Shown: positions 41,883 through 49,995 of the stretch, one piece after another | Layout: the number at the start of each line of letters is the position of its first letter | Numbering within the stretch: position 1 is the first letter of the stretch | NCBI GenBank assembly: GCA_041394245.1 | Contig: JAWKIR010000002.1 | Span: 2,666,001-2,730,000, forward strand | Direction of reading: 5' to 3' | From: Acidimicrobiales bacterium | Lineage (GTDB): Bacteria > Actinomycetota > Acidimicrobiia > Acidimicrobiales > Aldehydirespiratoraceae | Length of the DNA: 64,000 nt | Position numbers and translations under genes: made by a program | The notes under the pieces: generated by a model | Told to the model about the DNA's origin: nothing | Database searches by the model: none | Seen by the model: the letters and a program-made list of their open reading frames with translations, nothing else

Positions 41883-44558
41883 CTATGCCTTGCGCGGTGA
41901 GTGGTCGAGGTCGGTGCGGCGGGCCGCGTTGCCGGTCTCGAGTAGATCAGGCGGTACCGGTCGGCCGTAGAGATACCCCTGGAGCTCGTCGGCACCGAGT
42001 CCGCGCAGTCGCGCCGCCTGCTCGGCGGTCTCGATTCCCTCGGCGGTCACCGTCGCGCCGAGGAGATGGCCGGTGTCGACGATCAGCTTGGAGAGCGAGT
42101 GGGACGACTCGTCGATCGTGAAACTCCGGTCGATCTTGAGAAAGTCGATCGGCAGGGTCTTGAGCTGAGCGAGCGACGTGTAGCCGGTACCGAAGTCGTC
42201 GATCGCAGTGCGTACGCCGCGTGCTCGGAGCTGCTGGAGCTTGTGGGCGGCGGATCCGAGGTCTTCGAGCAATGCGCTCTCCGTCACCTCGATGATGATG
42301 CGCGTCGGGTCGATGCCGAACTCATCGAGCGGGCCGAGCACGTTGTGGACCACCTCCGAGTTGGCGAGATGGCGGCCCGAGATGTTGATCGCCACTGGAA
42401 CGTCGACGAACGCATCAGCGGCGTCCCAGGCCACGATCTGACGGGCGACGCGGGCGACGACCCACTGATCGACCGCAACGATGAGATCGCTTCGCTCGGC
42501 CAGAGGGATGAAATCGTCCGGCGGCACCGTCCCGTGGCCCTCGCGCTCCCATCGAACGAGTGCCTCGAGGGCGACCATCGCACCCGTCTCCGGGTCGACG
42601 ATCGGCTGGTAGTGCAGGACGAGGTCATCGTCGATGATCGCGGTGCGGAGTGCCTGCTCGAGGTCGGCTCGGTGCGCGGTCGCCTGCCGTAGGTCCTCGT
42701 CGCACAGCTCGATCCGACCCCGACCCAGCGCCTTGGCTCGGTAGACGGCGGCATCGGCATCACGTAGGAGGTCCTCCGCGTCGAGGGTGTCGATGGTCCG
42801 CAGGGCAATGCCGATACTCACGCCGATCGTCACCTCCGACCCGATGACATTGGTCGGCTTGGCGACAGCCTGGATGAGCCGCGACGCGATCGCTCGGGCT
42901 TCGGCGGCGTCGCGGACCGGCTCGGCGACGACGAGGAACTCGTCGCCTCCGAGTCGACCGACGTGGTCGCCGCTACGGGCGGCCTGCTGGAGACGTTGCG
43001 CCGCCTCGCGAAGCACGACGTCGCCGGCCAGGTGACCGTGGACATCGTTGATCTGCTTGAAGCCGTCGAGATCGATGAAGAACGCAGCGACCAATGTGTC
43101 ACTGCGACTCGTGCGAGCGAGGGCCTTCTCGAGCTGGTGAATCGACGCGTTGCGATTCGGCAGCCGGGTGAGGCCGTCGTGGGTGGCCTCGTGGGTCATC
43201 TGGAGCCTGAACTCCTCGCGTTCGCGCAGTGACACGGCGAGCGTTTCCACGGCCGTCTGCAGCGACGCACCGAGGGCACCAGGGGCCCGTTCGGCGAGCG
43301 ATGGGTGGGTGAGATCACCGTCGGCGAGTGCAAGCGCCTGTCGTTCGGCGAGCGCAAGCTGACCCGAGGCTTGGTTGATGGCTCGAATCGCTTCCCTGAC
43401 CTCCACCGGCCCCTTCTCGGCCATCGGCTCCGCCTCTCCGTCACCCTCGCTGATCCGCCGGGCCGCGGTGGCGAGGCGACGGATCGGCCGCGCGACGACC
43501 TGAGCGACAACCAGGGCGACCAGCAAGCCGACGACCGTGATACCGGCGAGCTCCAGAATCGACCGGTCGACGACGTCTGCCGCGGCGTTCTGAGCCGACT
43601 CGCTTGCCGCGATGGCGTCGGCCCCGGCGCTCGCGACCAGCGCGAGGTGGAGATCGGTGGCGACGATCGAGCTCTGGTAGGTCGCAGCGATCGCATCGAG
43701 ATCCAGGAGTGCAGCCGCGAGCGCGTCGTCATCGGCCGCGCCGAGAATGCTCGCGGTGACGAGGCCATTCACGTCCCGACGGAAGTCGGCGAGGGCGGGC
43801 GAAGCGGTCAACGCCGCGAGCGCGGATGCGGTCGACGTTCCCTCAGGTGCCACACGGGCCACCGTGTCGATGGCCTCCTGCCAGACCTGCTCGAGCGCAG
43901 CGACCGCCGCGATCTCACCGGCGCGGCCCGAGGGATCGAGGAACATCGACCCGAAGTAGTGATTGATCTGGCTCGCCGTGGCCTGACGGGCTGCCGTCGC
44001 GGCTTCCAGTGCCCGGACCGAGTCGATGAGACCTCGGCCGGCGTCGGCCGAGCTCGCCAGCCCGATCGTCAGGTCGAACACGCCGTCGGTCTGCTCGGCG
44101 GCCAGCGCCTCGAGCTCCTGGTAGCGGCCGCTGGCTTCGTCGAACGGCGTGCCTCCCGCTATCTCGGCCCGGAGGTCGACGAGCTGGTCGGCGAGCCCCT
44201 CGATCGTGACTTCTCCGATCAGCCCGTCTACCGCGGCGGTGGCCGCGTCGGCCGCACCCGCGATGTCGATGCCGACCAGGTCCTCGATGCTCCCGACGTC
44301 GAGCCCGAGGTCGACGACGGCGAGCTGGGTGGTGACCCAGTTGCGTTCCTCGAGAAGTCGGGTGCGCAGCCGAGCGAGGTCGACCGCTTGGCGCACCGCT
44401 TGATCGACCTCGGCGATGGCGGACGCCTGTGTCTGCGCCCGATCGACTTCCCGGACAACCAGCCATCCGGCGCCCACCGCGGGGACGAGCGCCACGATGG
44501 AGGCGATCACGCCGAGGCGGTAGAACCCCCGGGGGATACGGAAGGGCGCGAAGTTCAC
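41883..44558 (-). CDS. membrane GGDEF-EAL protein with HAMP
   Basis: 891 aa. TM1 at about 15-36 (LGVIASIVALVPAVGAGWLVV), a long helical extracytoplasmic sensor to about 330 of nitrate/NIT-like character (LRTRLLEERNWVTTQL), TM2 (ILELAGITVVGLLVALVVAQVVA), HAMP (RPIRRLATAARRISEGDGE), GGDEF (HDGLTRLPNR, FIDLDGFKQINDVHGHLAGD, RLGGDEFLVV) and EAL (VALEALVRW, INISGRHL, TAIDDFGTGYTSLAQL, KIDRSF, AEGIET). Both catalytic signatures are intact, so it may switch between making and degrading c-di-GMP. Confidence 0.93.
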   Translation of the reverse strand: MNFAPFRIPRGFYRLGVIASIVALVPAVGAGWLVVREVDRAQTQASAIAEVDQAVRQAVDLARLRTRLLEERNWVTTQLAVVDLGLDVGSIEDLVGIDIAGAADAATAAVDGLIGEVTIEGLADQLVDLRAEIAGGTPFDEASGRYQELEALAAEQTDGVFDLTIGLASSADAGRGLIDSVRALEAATAARQATASQINHYFGSMFLDPSGRAGEIAAVAALEQVWQEAIDTVARVAPEGTSTASALAALTASPALADFRRDVNGLVTASILGAADDDALAAALLDLDAIAATYQSSIVATDLHLALVASAGADAIAASESAQNAAADVVDRSILELAGITVVGLLVALVVAQVVARPIRRLATAARRISEGDGEAEPMAEKGPVEVREAIRAINQASGQLALAERQALALADGDLTHPSLAERAPGALGASLQTAVETLAVSLREREEFRLQMTHEATHDGLTRLPNRNASIHQLEKALARTSRSDTLVAAFFIDLDGFKQINDVHGHLAGDVVLREAAQRLQQAARSGDHVGRLGGDEFLVVAEPVRDAAEARAIASRLIQAVAKPTNVIGSEVTIGVSIGIALRTIDTLDAEDLLRDADAAVYRAKALGRGRIELCDEDLRQATAHRADLEQALRTAIIDDDLVLHYQPIVDPETGAMVALEALVRWEREGHGTVPPDDFIPLAERSDLIVAVDQWVVARVARQIVAWDAADAFVDVPVAINISGRHLANSEVVHNVLGPLDEFGIDPTRIIIEVTESALLEDLGSAAHKLQQLRARGVRTAIDDFGTGYTSLAQLKTLPIDFLKIDRSFTIDESSHSLSKLIVDTGHLLGATVTAEGIETAEQAARLRGLGADELQGYLYGRPVPPDLLETGNAARRTDLDHSPRKA

Positions 44559-44619
44559 ACCTCAGCGTCGGTCGGTCGGGCGGCGCGATGAGGATTCGCA
44601 GCCGCCCGCAACGACGGGT

Positions 44620-45252
44620 TCAGGACGTCGGGGCGTCCGCGTAGCGCAGGTACGGCTTGATCTCTTCCACGTTCTGAAAGGTCGCCTTCGCATCCTCGGT
44701 CGACATGCCGGGCGAGACGATCACCCGGTCGCCGGGGCGCCAGTCGGCCGGGGTCGCGATGGCGTCGCGGTCGGTGGCCTGGAGGGCATCGATTACTCGC
44801 ACGATCTCGTCGAAGTTGCGGCCGACCGACTTCGGGTAGGTGAGGATCAGGCGCAGCTTGTCGGTGGGGTCGATGATGAACACGGACCGCACGGTCGAGG
44901 TGTCGCCCGCGCCGGGGTGGATCATGTCGTAGAGCTCGGCGACCTTGCGGTCAGGGTCGGCCACGATCGGGAAGTTGAGCGCGGTGCCGCTCACCTCGCC
45001 GATGTCGGGGGCCCACTTGTTGTGATCCTCGATCGGGTCGACTGACAGGGCCATCGCCTTCGTGTTGCGCTTGGCGAACTCGCCGTGGAGTGCGGCCGTG
45101 CGGCCGAGCTCGGTGGTGCACACCGGCGTGAAGTCGGCCGGGTGGCTGAAGAACACCGCCCAGGAATCCTTCTTCCAGTCGTGAAACGAGATCATTCCGT
45201 CGGTGGTGTCGGCGGTGAAGTCGGGGGCGGTGTCGCCCAAGTGCAGACTCAT
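44620..45252 (-). CDS. 1-Cys peroxiredoxin (Prx6 type)
   Basis: 210 aa. SWAVFFSHPADFTPVCTTELGR holds the peroxidatic Cys in PVCTTE (about 45), with a supporting Arg in DTSTVRSVFIIDP. The long C-terminal arm with DWRPGDRVIVSPGMSTEDA is the Prx6 dimerisation region. No resolving Cys is visible. It reduces peroxides with a thiol donor such as mycothiol or thioredoxin (family knowledge). AGAGGAAC precedes the ATG. Confidence 0.93.
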   Translation of the reverse strand: MSLHLGDTAPDFTADTTDGMISFHDWKKDSWAVFFSHPADFTPVCTTELGRTAALHGEFAKRNTKAMALSVDPIEDHNKWAPDIGEVSGTALNFPIVADPDRKVAELYDMIHPGAGDTSTVRSVFIIDPTDKLRLILTYPKSVGRNFDEIVRVIDALQATDRDAIATPADWRPGDRVIVSPGMSTEDAKATFQNVEEIKPYLRYADAPTS

Positions 45253-45388
45253 GGCTGTTCCTCTCGTTCGAGCGTCGGCGGATCCGACCCTCGCAGATGT
45301 CGGGACCATCGGACAAGCGGTCGCGCCTCGGGCCTCTCGCCCGGGTCCTCGTGTGTGATCCTTCCACACATGCGCCGGGGGCGGTCGG

Positions 45389-45874
45389 TCAGCCCCGAAG
45401 TTCGGCGAGCCGTGCCGCCAGCTTGTCGATCGCCATCGTCCAGCCCTGGCCCCCCGGCGAATCAGCGGGCACGCCGATGTGGGTCATCGTCATCCGGGTG
45501 CGGTCGCCGAGGTCTTCCAGCTCGACCACGACGGTGGTCTCCATGGGGGTGCCGGCCGGCATGCCCATCTGTTCCGCCGTCATGGCGGTGCCGGCCGCGT
45601 CGGCCATGGACTCCGTGTACACGAGGCGGGTCTTCGGCTCGATCTCGCGGAACTCGCCGACGAAGAACATCTGCATCGCCCCGCCAGGGGTGTCCATCTC
45701 CATCGCGATCCGGCGGCGACCGCCGATCTTCAGGTCCATCTCGGCTGTCGGGATCGTCGCGCCCATCGGGCCGTACCAGGCGGCGAAATGGTCGGCTTCG
45801 GTCCACATCGCCCAGATCAGGTCGATCGGTGCATCGAACGTGCGCTCGATCTCGACGCTCTTGGTGTCACTCAT
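45389..45874 (-). CDS. SRPBCC/AHSA1-domain protein
   Basis: 161 aa. VEIERTFDAPIDLIWAMWTEADHFAAWYGPMGATIPTAEMDLKIGGRRRIAMEM, FVGEFREIEPKTRLVYTESM and the final helix PGGQGWTMAIDKLAARLAEL. Coupled to the preceding ArsR gene by ATGA. It is the third ArsR/SRPBCC pair of the window. Confidence 0.92.
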   Translation of the reverse strand: MSDTKSVEIERTFDAPIDLIWAMWTEADHFAAWYGPMGATIPTAEMDLKIGGRRRIAMEMDTPGGAMQMFFVGEFREIEPKTRLVYTESMADAAGTAMTAEQMGMPAGTPMETTVVVELEDLGDRTRMTMTHIGVPADSPGGQGWTMAIDKLAARLAELRG

Positions 45875-46248
45875 CGGGTGTTCGGTCCTTCTTGTTCGAG
45901 GGTCTGTTCCAGGGTCGTGCGGACGTAGTCGTCCATTCGGTCGAAGCGGTCGTCCCAGATGTGTCGGTACCGTTCGGTCCAGTCGGCGACCGCGGCCAAG
46001 GGCTCGGCGGCGATCGTGCAGGGCCGGAACTGCGCCCGCCGACCTCGGGTGACGAGCCCGGCGTGCTCGAGCACCTTGATGTGCTTGGAGATCGCGGGAA
46101 GGGTCAGGTCGAAGGGCTCAGCCAGCTCGTTGACGCTCGCCTCGCCCTCCGAGAGGCGAGCGAGGATCGCCCGCCGGGTCGAGTTGGCCAGCGCCGCGAA
46201 GGTCTCGTCGAGTCGCCGGTCGTCCAGCAACGCCGTTGCATCGGCCAC
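45871..46248 (-). CDS. ArsR-family transcriptional regulator
   Basis: 125 aa. DETFAALANSTRRAILARLSEGEASVNELAEPFDLTLPAISKHIKVLEHAGLVTRGRRAQFRPCTI is the winged helix; the tail (WTERYRHIWDDRFDRMDDYVRTTLEQ) is the usual dimer helix of this SRPBCC-linked group. An AT-rich patch at 46279-46304 upstream probably holds the promoter and operator, but I see no clean palindrome. Confidence 0.92.
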   Translation of the reverse strand: MADATALLDDRRLDETFAALANSTRRAILARLSEGEASVNELAEPFDLTLPAISKHIKVLEHAGLVTRGRRAQFRPCTIAAEPLAAVADWTERYRHIWDDRFDRMDDYVRTTLEQTLEQEGPNTR

Positions 46249-46403
46249 GGGTCCACCCTTCTCCGGATCGCGCCCTTCGTATTTAACCGATATGGAAACT
46301 AATGTCGGGAGGCGTCGAAGTCAACCCGTCCGTGGGGTCGTCGATGCGCATCACGCGTGCGACGTCGTCGACCGATCACGATGTTCCGTTCCGGATCGAC
46401 GGC

Positions 46404-47330
46404 CTACGGGGTCGCAGTCTCCTGCAGCGCAGCGCCGATGAACTCGGTGAATCCGGCGGTGCCGCGCCCGTTGAAATGGGCGGAGTCGGCGAACCACTCG
46501 TCGGGAGCCGCGAGTTCGCGACCGTTGATCAGCGCGACGCCGAGGGAGTCGGCCATCTCCGCCACCGCTTCCAGGGCCCGGCGCTCCGAATCCGGGTTGG
46601 CGCAGCCGGGGAGCACGGCCGGGCACCCGCCGGGCTCGAGCAGGAGCACGACCCTGCTGCCGCGCCGCTGCGCCTCGTTCACGATCTCGGCCAGCGCGGT
46701 TTCGTTGTCGGCACTGAAACCGGGGAAGGGTGCTCCGTCGCTCAGGTCCTCCGCCGTTCGGCGCTGCTGGTTGCGATAGATGGTGAGGTGCCCGCGCTCG
46801 GTGTAGGAGGTCGCGTCGACCGATTCGGACAGGAGCCCGACGAGGTCGCGCAGCTGGCTGCGTCTCCACCAGAACTCCGAGCGGCCGAGAATCGAGCCTC
46901 GCTGTCCTTCGTGTGCCACGAGTGCGTCGAAGCCGGTGGCGAGGACATCGTCGTCCTCGTCGTCAGGGGCGCCCCAGATCGACAGACCGATGACGATCGT
47001 GTCGGGCTCCAGAGGCCAGAGACTGTGGTCCAGCCACCGCTGCATCCCGATGGGAGTGCTGTAGGGCCCCGCCGCGTTGAAGGCCGAGACGCCGAATTCG
47101 GCGAGGAGCTGATCGGGATCGATGCCGGCTTCGGTCACCGACGACCCCAGGAAGAGCACATCGATCTCGTCGCCGACGAGGCGTTCCGCGTACTCCGATT
47201 TCACCTCGAGACCGACGCTCGGCCACGGATCGGGGCTCGGCAATGACGACGCCAGGATGCGCAGCGCGATCTCGGCGCACACGAGGGGGGCGAGGAGGCC
47301 GAGGATCCAGGGGGAGTGGCGAGTCGTCAT
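46404..47330 (-). CDS. SGNH/GDSL-like membrane-anchored hydrolase or acyltransferase partner
   Basis: 308 aa with an N-terminal anchor (WILGLLAPLVCAEIALRILA). SGNH block I is VLFLGSSVTEAGIDP (Ser about 64), and block V is WFADSAHFNGRGTAGFTEFI (Asp and His near 285-290). It lies 2 bp downstream of an MBOAT gene. In alginate, peptidoglycan and exopolysaccharide systems an MBOAT moves an acyl group across the membrane and an SGNH/AlgJ-X-like protein transfers it, which is the likely role here. Confidence 0.8.
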   Translation of the reverse strand: MTTRHSPWILGLLAPLVCAEIALRILASSLPSPDPWPSVGLEVKSEYAERLVGDEIDVLFLGSSVTEAGIDPDQLLAEFGVSAFNAAGPYSTPIGMQRWLDHSLWPLEPDTIVIGLSIWGAPDDEDDDVLATGFDALVAHEGQRGSILGRSEFWWRRSQLRDLVGLLSESVDATSYTERGHLTIYRNQQRRTAEDLSDGAPFPGFSADNETALAEIVNEAQRRGSRVVLLLEPGGCPAVLPGCANPDSERRALEAVAEMADSLGVALINGRELAAPDEWFADSAHFNGRGTAGFTEFIGAALQETATP

Positions 47331-47332
47331 GG

Positions 47333-48718
47333 TCAGAACTGGAAGTAGAGGAATGGTTCGGCGCTGGTCGCGGTCGCGACGAGCACGGCGGCGGCGGCCG
47401 TGCCGTACGCGAAGCCGCGGGCGAAGCTGCCCGGCGCCGACTGCAGCACGGCCCCGGACCGAAGCCGGCCGTCGATCACCGTCATCAGGCCGGCGGCAAC
47501 AGCGACCGTGGCGACGGCGGACACCGAGAGCGTGCCGCGGCTCCAGTCGGCCGATCCCAACGCCTCGAGGATCGCCACCGCGTCACCGAACGACGCGGCC
47601 CGGAACGGGATCCAGGTCAGGGAGACCAATGCGAACGTGAACGGGACCCAGAGCGCCGAACGGCGGTGTTCCGGGCTTCCGTTCCGTTCGAGGAGGAGAT
47701 AGGTGCCGTGGAGCGCTCCCCACGCCACGAAGGTCCACGCGGCGCCGTGCCACAGCCCCCCGAGCAGCATGGTCAGGAGCAGGTTGCGCTGCGTGATCCG
47801 CGGGCCGCACCGGTTGCCGCCGAGGGGGATGTAGAGATAGTCGCGGAGCCAGTCGGACAACGAGATGTGCCACCGCCGCCAGAACTCCGTGATGCTCTTC
47901 GAGCGGTACGGCTCGGTGAAGTTCACCATCAGCTCGACACCGAGGAGGCGCGACGTGCCGCGCGCGATGTTCGAGTAGCCGGCGAAGTCACCATAGATCT
48001 GGACCGAGAATCCGACGATGCCGACGAGCGCGCCGAGCGAGGTCGCCTGCGAGGGATCGGCGTAGACCGCGTTCACGTGGGGTGCGACCATGTCGGCGAG
48101 CACGGCCTTCTGGACGAGCCCCAGCATGATGAGTCGCAGACCGCTCGCGAGCTGATGCCCGGGAACCCGACCGGGGAGCGCCGCGAGCTGAGGCAGGAGC
48201 CGCGACGCCCGCTCGATCGGCCCGGCGACCAGTTGCGGGAAGTACGCGACATAGAGGGCGAAGGTGGGGAGGTGCGTCTCGGGCTCTGCTCGCCGACGGT
48301 AGATGTCGATCGTGTAGGACAGCGTCTGGAACGTGTAGAAGCTGATGCCGACCGGGAGCAGGATCTCGAGCGTCCATCCGGAACCTTCGAGCCCGATCCG
48401 TTCCAGCAGCTGTCGGCCCGAGTCGACGAAGAACCCGGCGTACTTGAAGAAGCCGAGGATCCCGAGATTGGCGCCCATGCTGACCCACAGCAGGGTCCTT
48501 CGCTGCCGATCGTCGTCGGTTCGACCGAGACGGGTGGCGACCACGAAGTCGACCGCGGTCGAGATCCAGACGAGCACGAGGAAGCGCACGTCCCACGCGC
48601 CGTAGAAGACATACGACGCGGCGAGCAGTACCCACACCCGTCGGGCCGCGGGCACCGCCCAGTACACGAGCAGCACGACCGGCACGAAAACGAGGTAGGC
48701 GACGGAGACGAAGTTCAC
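47333..48718 (-). CDS. MBOAT O-acyltransferase (AlgI-like)
   Basis: 461 aa with about ten TM helices. The signature blocks are YTIDIYRRR, FPQLVAGPIERASRLLPQL, FAGYSNIARG, FWRRWHISLSDWLRDYLYIPLGGNR and LLGGLWHGAAWTFVAWGALHG with the membrane-bound catalytic His (about 318). AlgI/DltB-like enzymes transfer acetyl or acyl groups to extracellular glycans. It is probably cotranscribed with the SGNH protein (2-bp gap). The acceptor could be the glycan of the 27724-37644 operon, but nothing here proves it. Confidence 0.93.
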   Translation of the reverse strand: MNFVSVAYLVFVPVVLLVYWAVPAARRVWVLLAASYVFYGAWDVRFLVLVWISTAVDFVVATRLGRTDDDRQRRTLLWVSMGANLGILGFFKYAGFFVDSGRQLLERIGLEGSGWTLEILLPVGISFYTFQTLSYTIDIYRRRAEPETHLPTFALYVAYFPQLVAGPIERASRLLPQLAALPGRVPGHQLASGLRLIMLGLVQKAVLADMVAPHVNAVYADPSQATSLGALVGIVGFSVQIYGDFAGYSNIARGTSRLLGVELMVNFTEPYRSKSITEFWRRWHISLSDWLRDYLYIPLGGNRCGPRITQRNLLLTMLLGGLWHGAAWTFVAWGALHGTYLLLERNGSPEHRRSALWVPFTFALVSLTWIPFRAASFGDAVAILEALGSADWSRGTLSVSAVATVAVAAGLMTVIDGRLRSGAVLQSAPGSFARGFAYGTAAAAVLVATATSAEPFLYFQF

Positions 48719-48843
48719 GATGCGCCGGGCCGACTGCTCACATGCTTTTCATCGGCACGCCGCCTCGACGGCTTAGTGGCTCCCGGCCGGTCGCCATTCG
48801 GCCTTCCCTCATTCTGTGTCGCCGGACGTCGACACTGAGGCGC

Positions 48844-49656
48844 ATGGACGTACCGCCGCGCCCAGAACGACGACCGCCCGCGCCCGCGGTCGGGCGTCGG
48901 TCGCCCGCGGACACCCCGGATGCCGCAGCGTTCGCGCTCGGCCGGCCGGAGGAGTGGGTGCTGGGACAGGTGCGGCGGCGGGGAACGGTGGGGTTCGTGG
49001 CGATGATGACCGCGTTCTCCGTGGTCAGCTCGGTGGTGTTGGTGACGGCTGCGATGCTCACCTTCCTCGGCGCGGACGCCGAGTACCTCGTCCCCAGCGT
49101 TGGCATGGCTGCCGCAGTGCCGGCCCTGGTCGCGCCGCCCGCCCTGTTCTTCAGTGTTCGCCTCGTGGCCCGCTTGGACGACGCGGGTCGCCTGCTTCGC
49201 CACACGGCGCGGACCGATCCTCTGACGGGTGTCTCGAATCGTCGCGGGTTCTTCGACGCCCTGGACGAACTCCGCGTTTCCAGCCGGGTTGCGGAGATCG
49301 CGATGGTCGACGTCGACGACTTCAAGAAGCTGAACGATCGCCACGGACACGCGGGCGGAGACCGGGCCCTGTGCCGCGTGGCGGAGTGGCTCGTGGAGCT
49401 CGTCGGCGACACCGGCACGGTCGCTCGCATCGGGGGTGACGAGTTCGCTTATGTGGCGTCGCCCGATCCGGCGCGACGACTGCCGACTCGGCAGGAGTTC
49501 GATCTCGACGGAATGGCGTACAGCATCACCATCGGACGCGCGGTGCGTTCGGCGGACGAGGACCCCGACGAGGCGCTCGTGCGCGCCGACGCCGACCTGT
49601 ACCGGCGCAAGGACGAGTGGGGCGGTGCCAGCGTCCGCCACGGCCAGGACTCGTGA
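48844..49656 (+). CDS. membrane diguanylate cyclase (GGDEF)
   Basis: 270 aa. A proline-rich cytoplasmic start (VPPRPERRPPAPAVGRRSP), two TM helices (MMTAFSVVSSVVLVTAAMLTFL, SVGMAAAVPALVAPPALFFSVRL) with almost no loop, then GGDEF from about 120: DPLTGVSNRRGFFDAL, MVDVDDFKKLNDRHGHAGGDRAL and RIGGDEFAYV. The domain is somewhat short after GGDEF. No RxxD inhibitory site was seen in the usual place. It is the third c-di-GMP gene within 12 kb. Confidence 0.87.
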   Translation: MDVPPRPERRPPAPAVGRRSPADTPDAAAFALGRPEEWVLGQVRRRGTVGFVAMMTAFSVVSSVVLVTAAMLTFLGADAEYLVPSVGMAAAVPALVAPPALFFSVRLVARLDDAGRLLRHTARTDPLTGVSNRRGFFDALDELRVSSRVAEIAMVDVDDFKKLNDRHGHAGGDRALCRVAEWLVELVGDTGTVARIGGDEFAYVASPDPARRLPTRQEFDLDGMAYSITIGRAVRSADEDPDEALVRADADLYRRKDEWGGASVRHGQDS

Positions 49657-49686
49657 TCGCCCGAGGCGGTCCGATGGCGCCGAGCT

Positions 49687-49932
49687 TCAGCTCAACTTGA
49701 GGAAGAGCTTCTCGAGGCGGTCGACATCGGTGTCGGTGTCGGCACTGGCCAGCGCGGCAGACATCAGCTTGAAGCCGACCCGGTCGAGTGCGCCCTTGGC
49801 CGCAGCGAGCTGCGTCACGATGTCCTGGCATTCGGCCTGTTCGCCGACGAGACGCTGGAGCCCCCGTATCTGGCCTTCGAGTCGGGCAAGGCGCTTGATG
49901 ACGTCGTCGGTGGTCTCGGCGGGGAACTGCAT
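49687..49932 (-). CDS. CsoR/CstR-family repressor with a single cysteine
   Basis: 81 aa of the DUF156 fold: VIKRLARLEGQIRGLQRLVGEQAECQDIVTQLAAAKGALDRVGFKLMSAALASAD. The first conserved Cys is present (about 35). The positions equivalent to the second Cys of CstR and to the His and Cys of CsoR are Ala in LMSAALASAD. Its neighbours are sulfur genes (SulP transporter, rhodanese, persulfide dioxygenase), so a sulfane-sulfur sensor is more likely than a copper sensor. TACCC-N4-GGGTA operators lie at its own promoter and at 52053. It starts leaderless at ATG 49932. Confidence 0.88.
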   Translation of the reverse strand: MQFPAETTDDVIKRLARLEGQIRGLQRLVGEQAECQDIVTQLAAAKGALDRVGFKLMSAALASADTDTDVDRLEKLFLKLS

Positions 49933-49938
49933 CCCCGG

Positions 49939-49989
49939 ATCATACCCCTACGGGTACGGGTTGCATCCTCGGTCAAATGTCCGTACATT
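49939..49989 (+). promoter_or_regulatory. divergent csoR-like/sulP promoter with CsoR-type operator
   Basis: An inverted repeat TACCC-CTAC-GGGTA (49943-49956). On the minus strand the -10 TATGAT (49944-49939) overlaps it, 6 nt before ATG 49932. On the plus strand TTGCAT (49961-49966) and TACATT (49984-49989) are 17 bp apart and ATG 49996 follows 6 nt later. Both messages are probably leaderless; binding would directly block the repressor promoter and flank the transporter -35. Confidence 0.7.
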
Positions 49990-49995
49990 TAGGCC

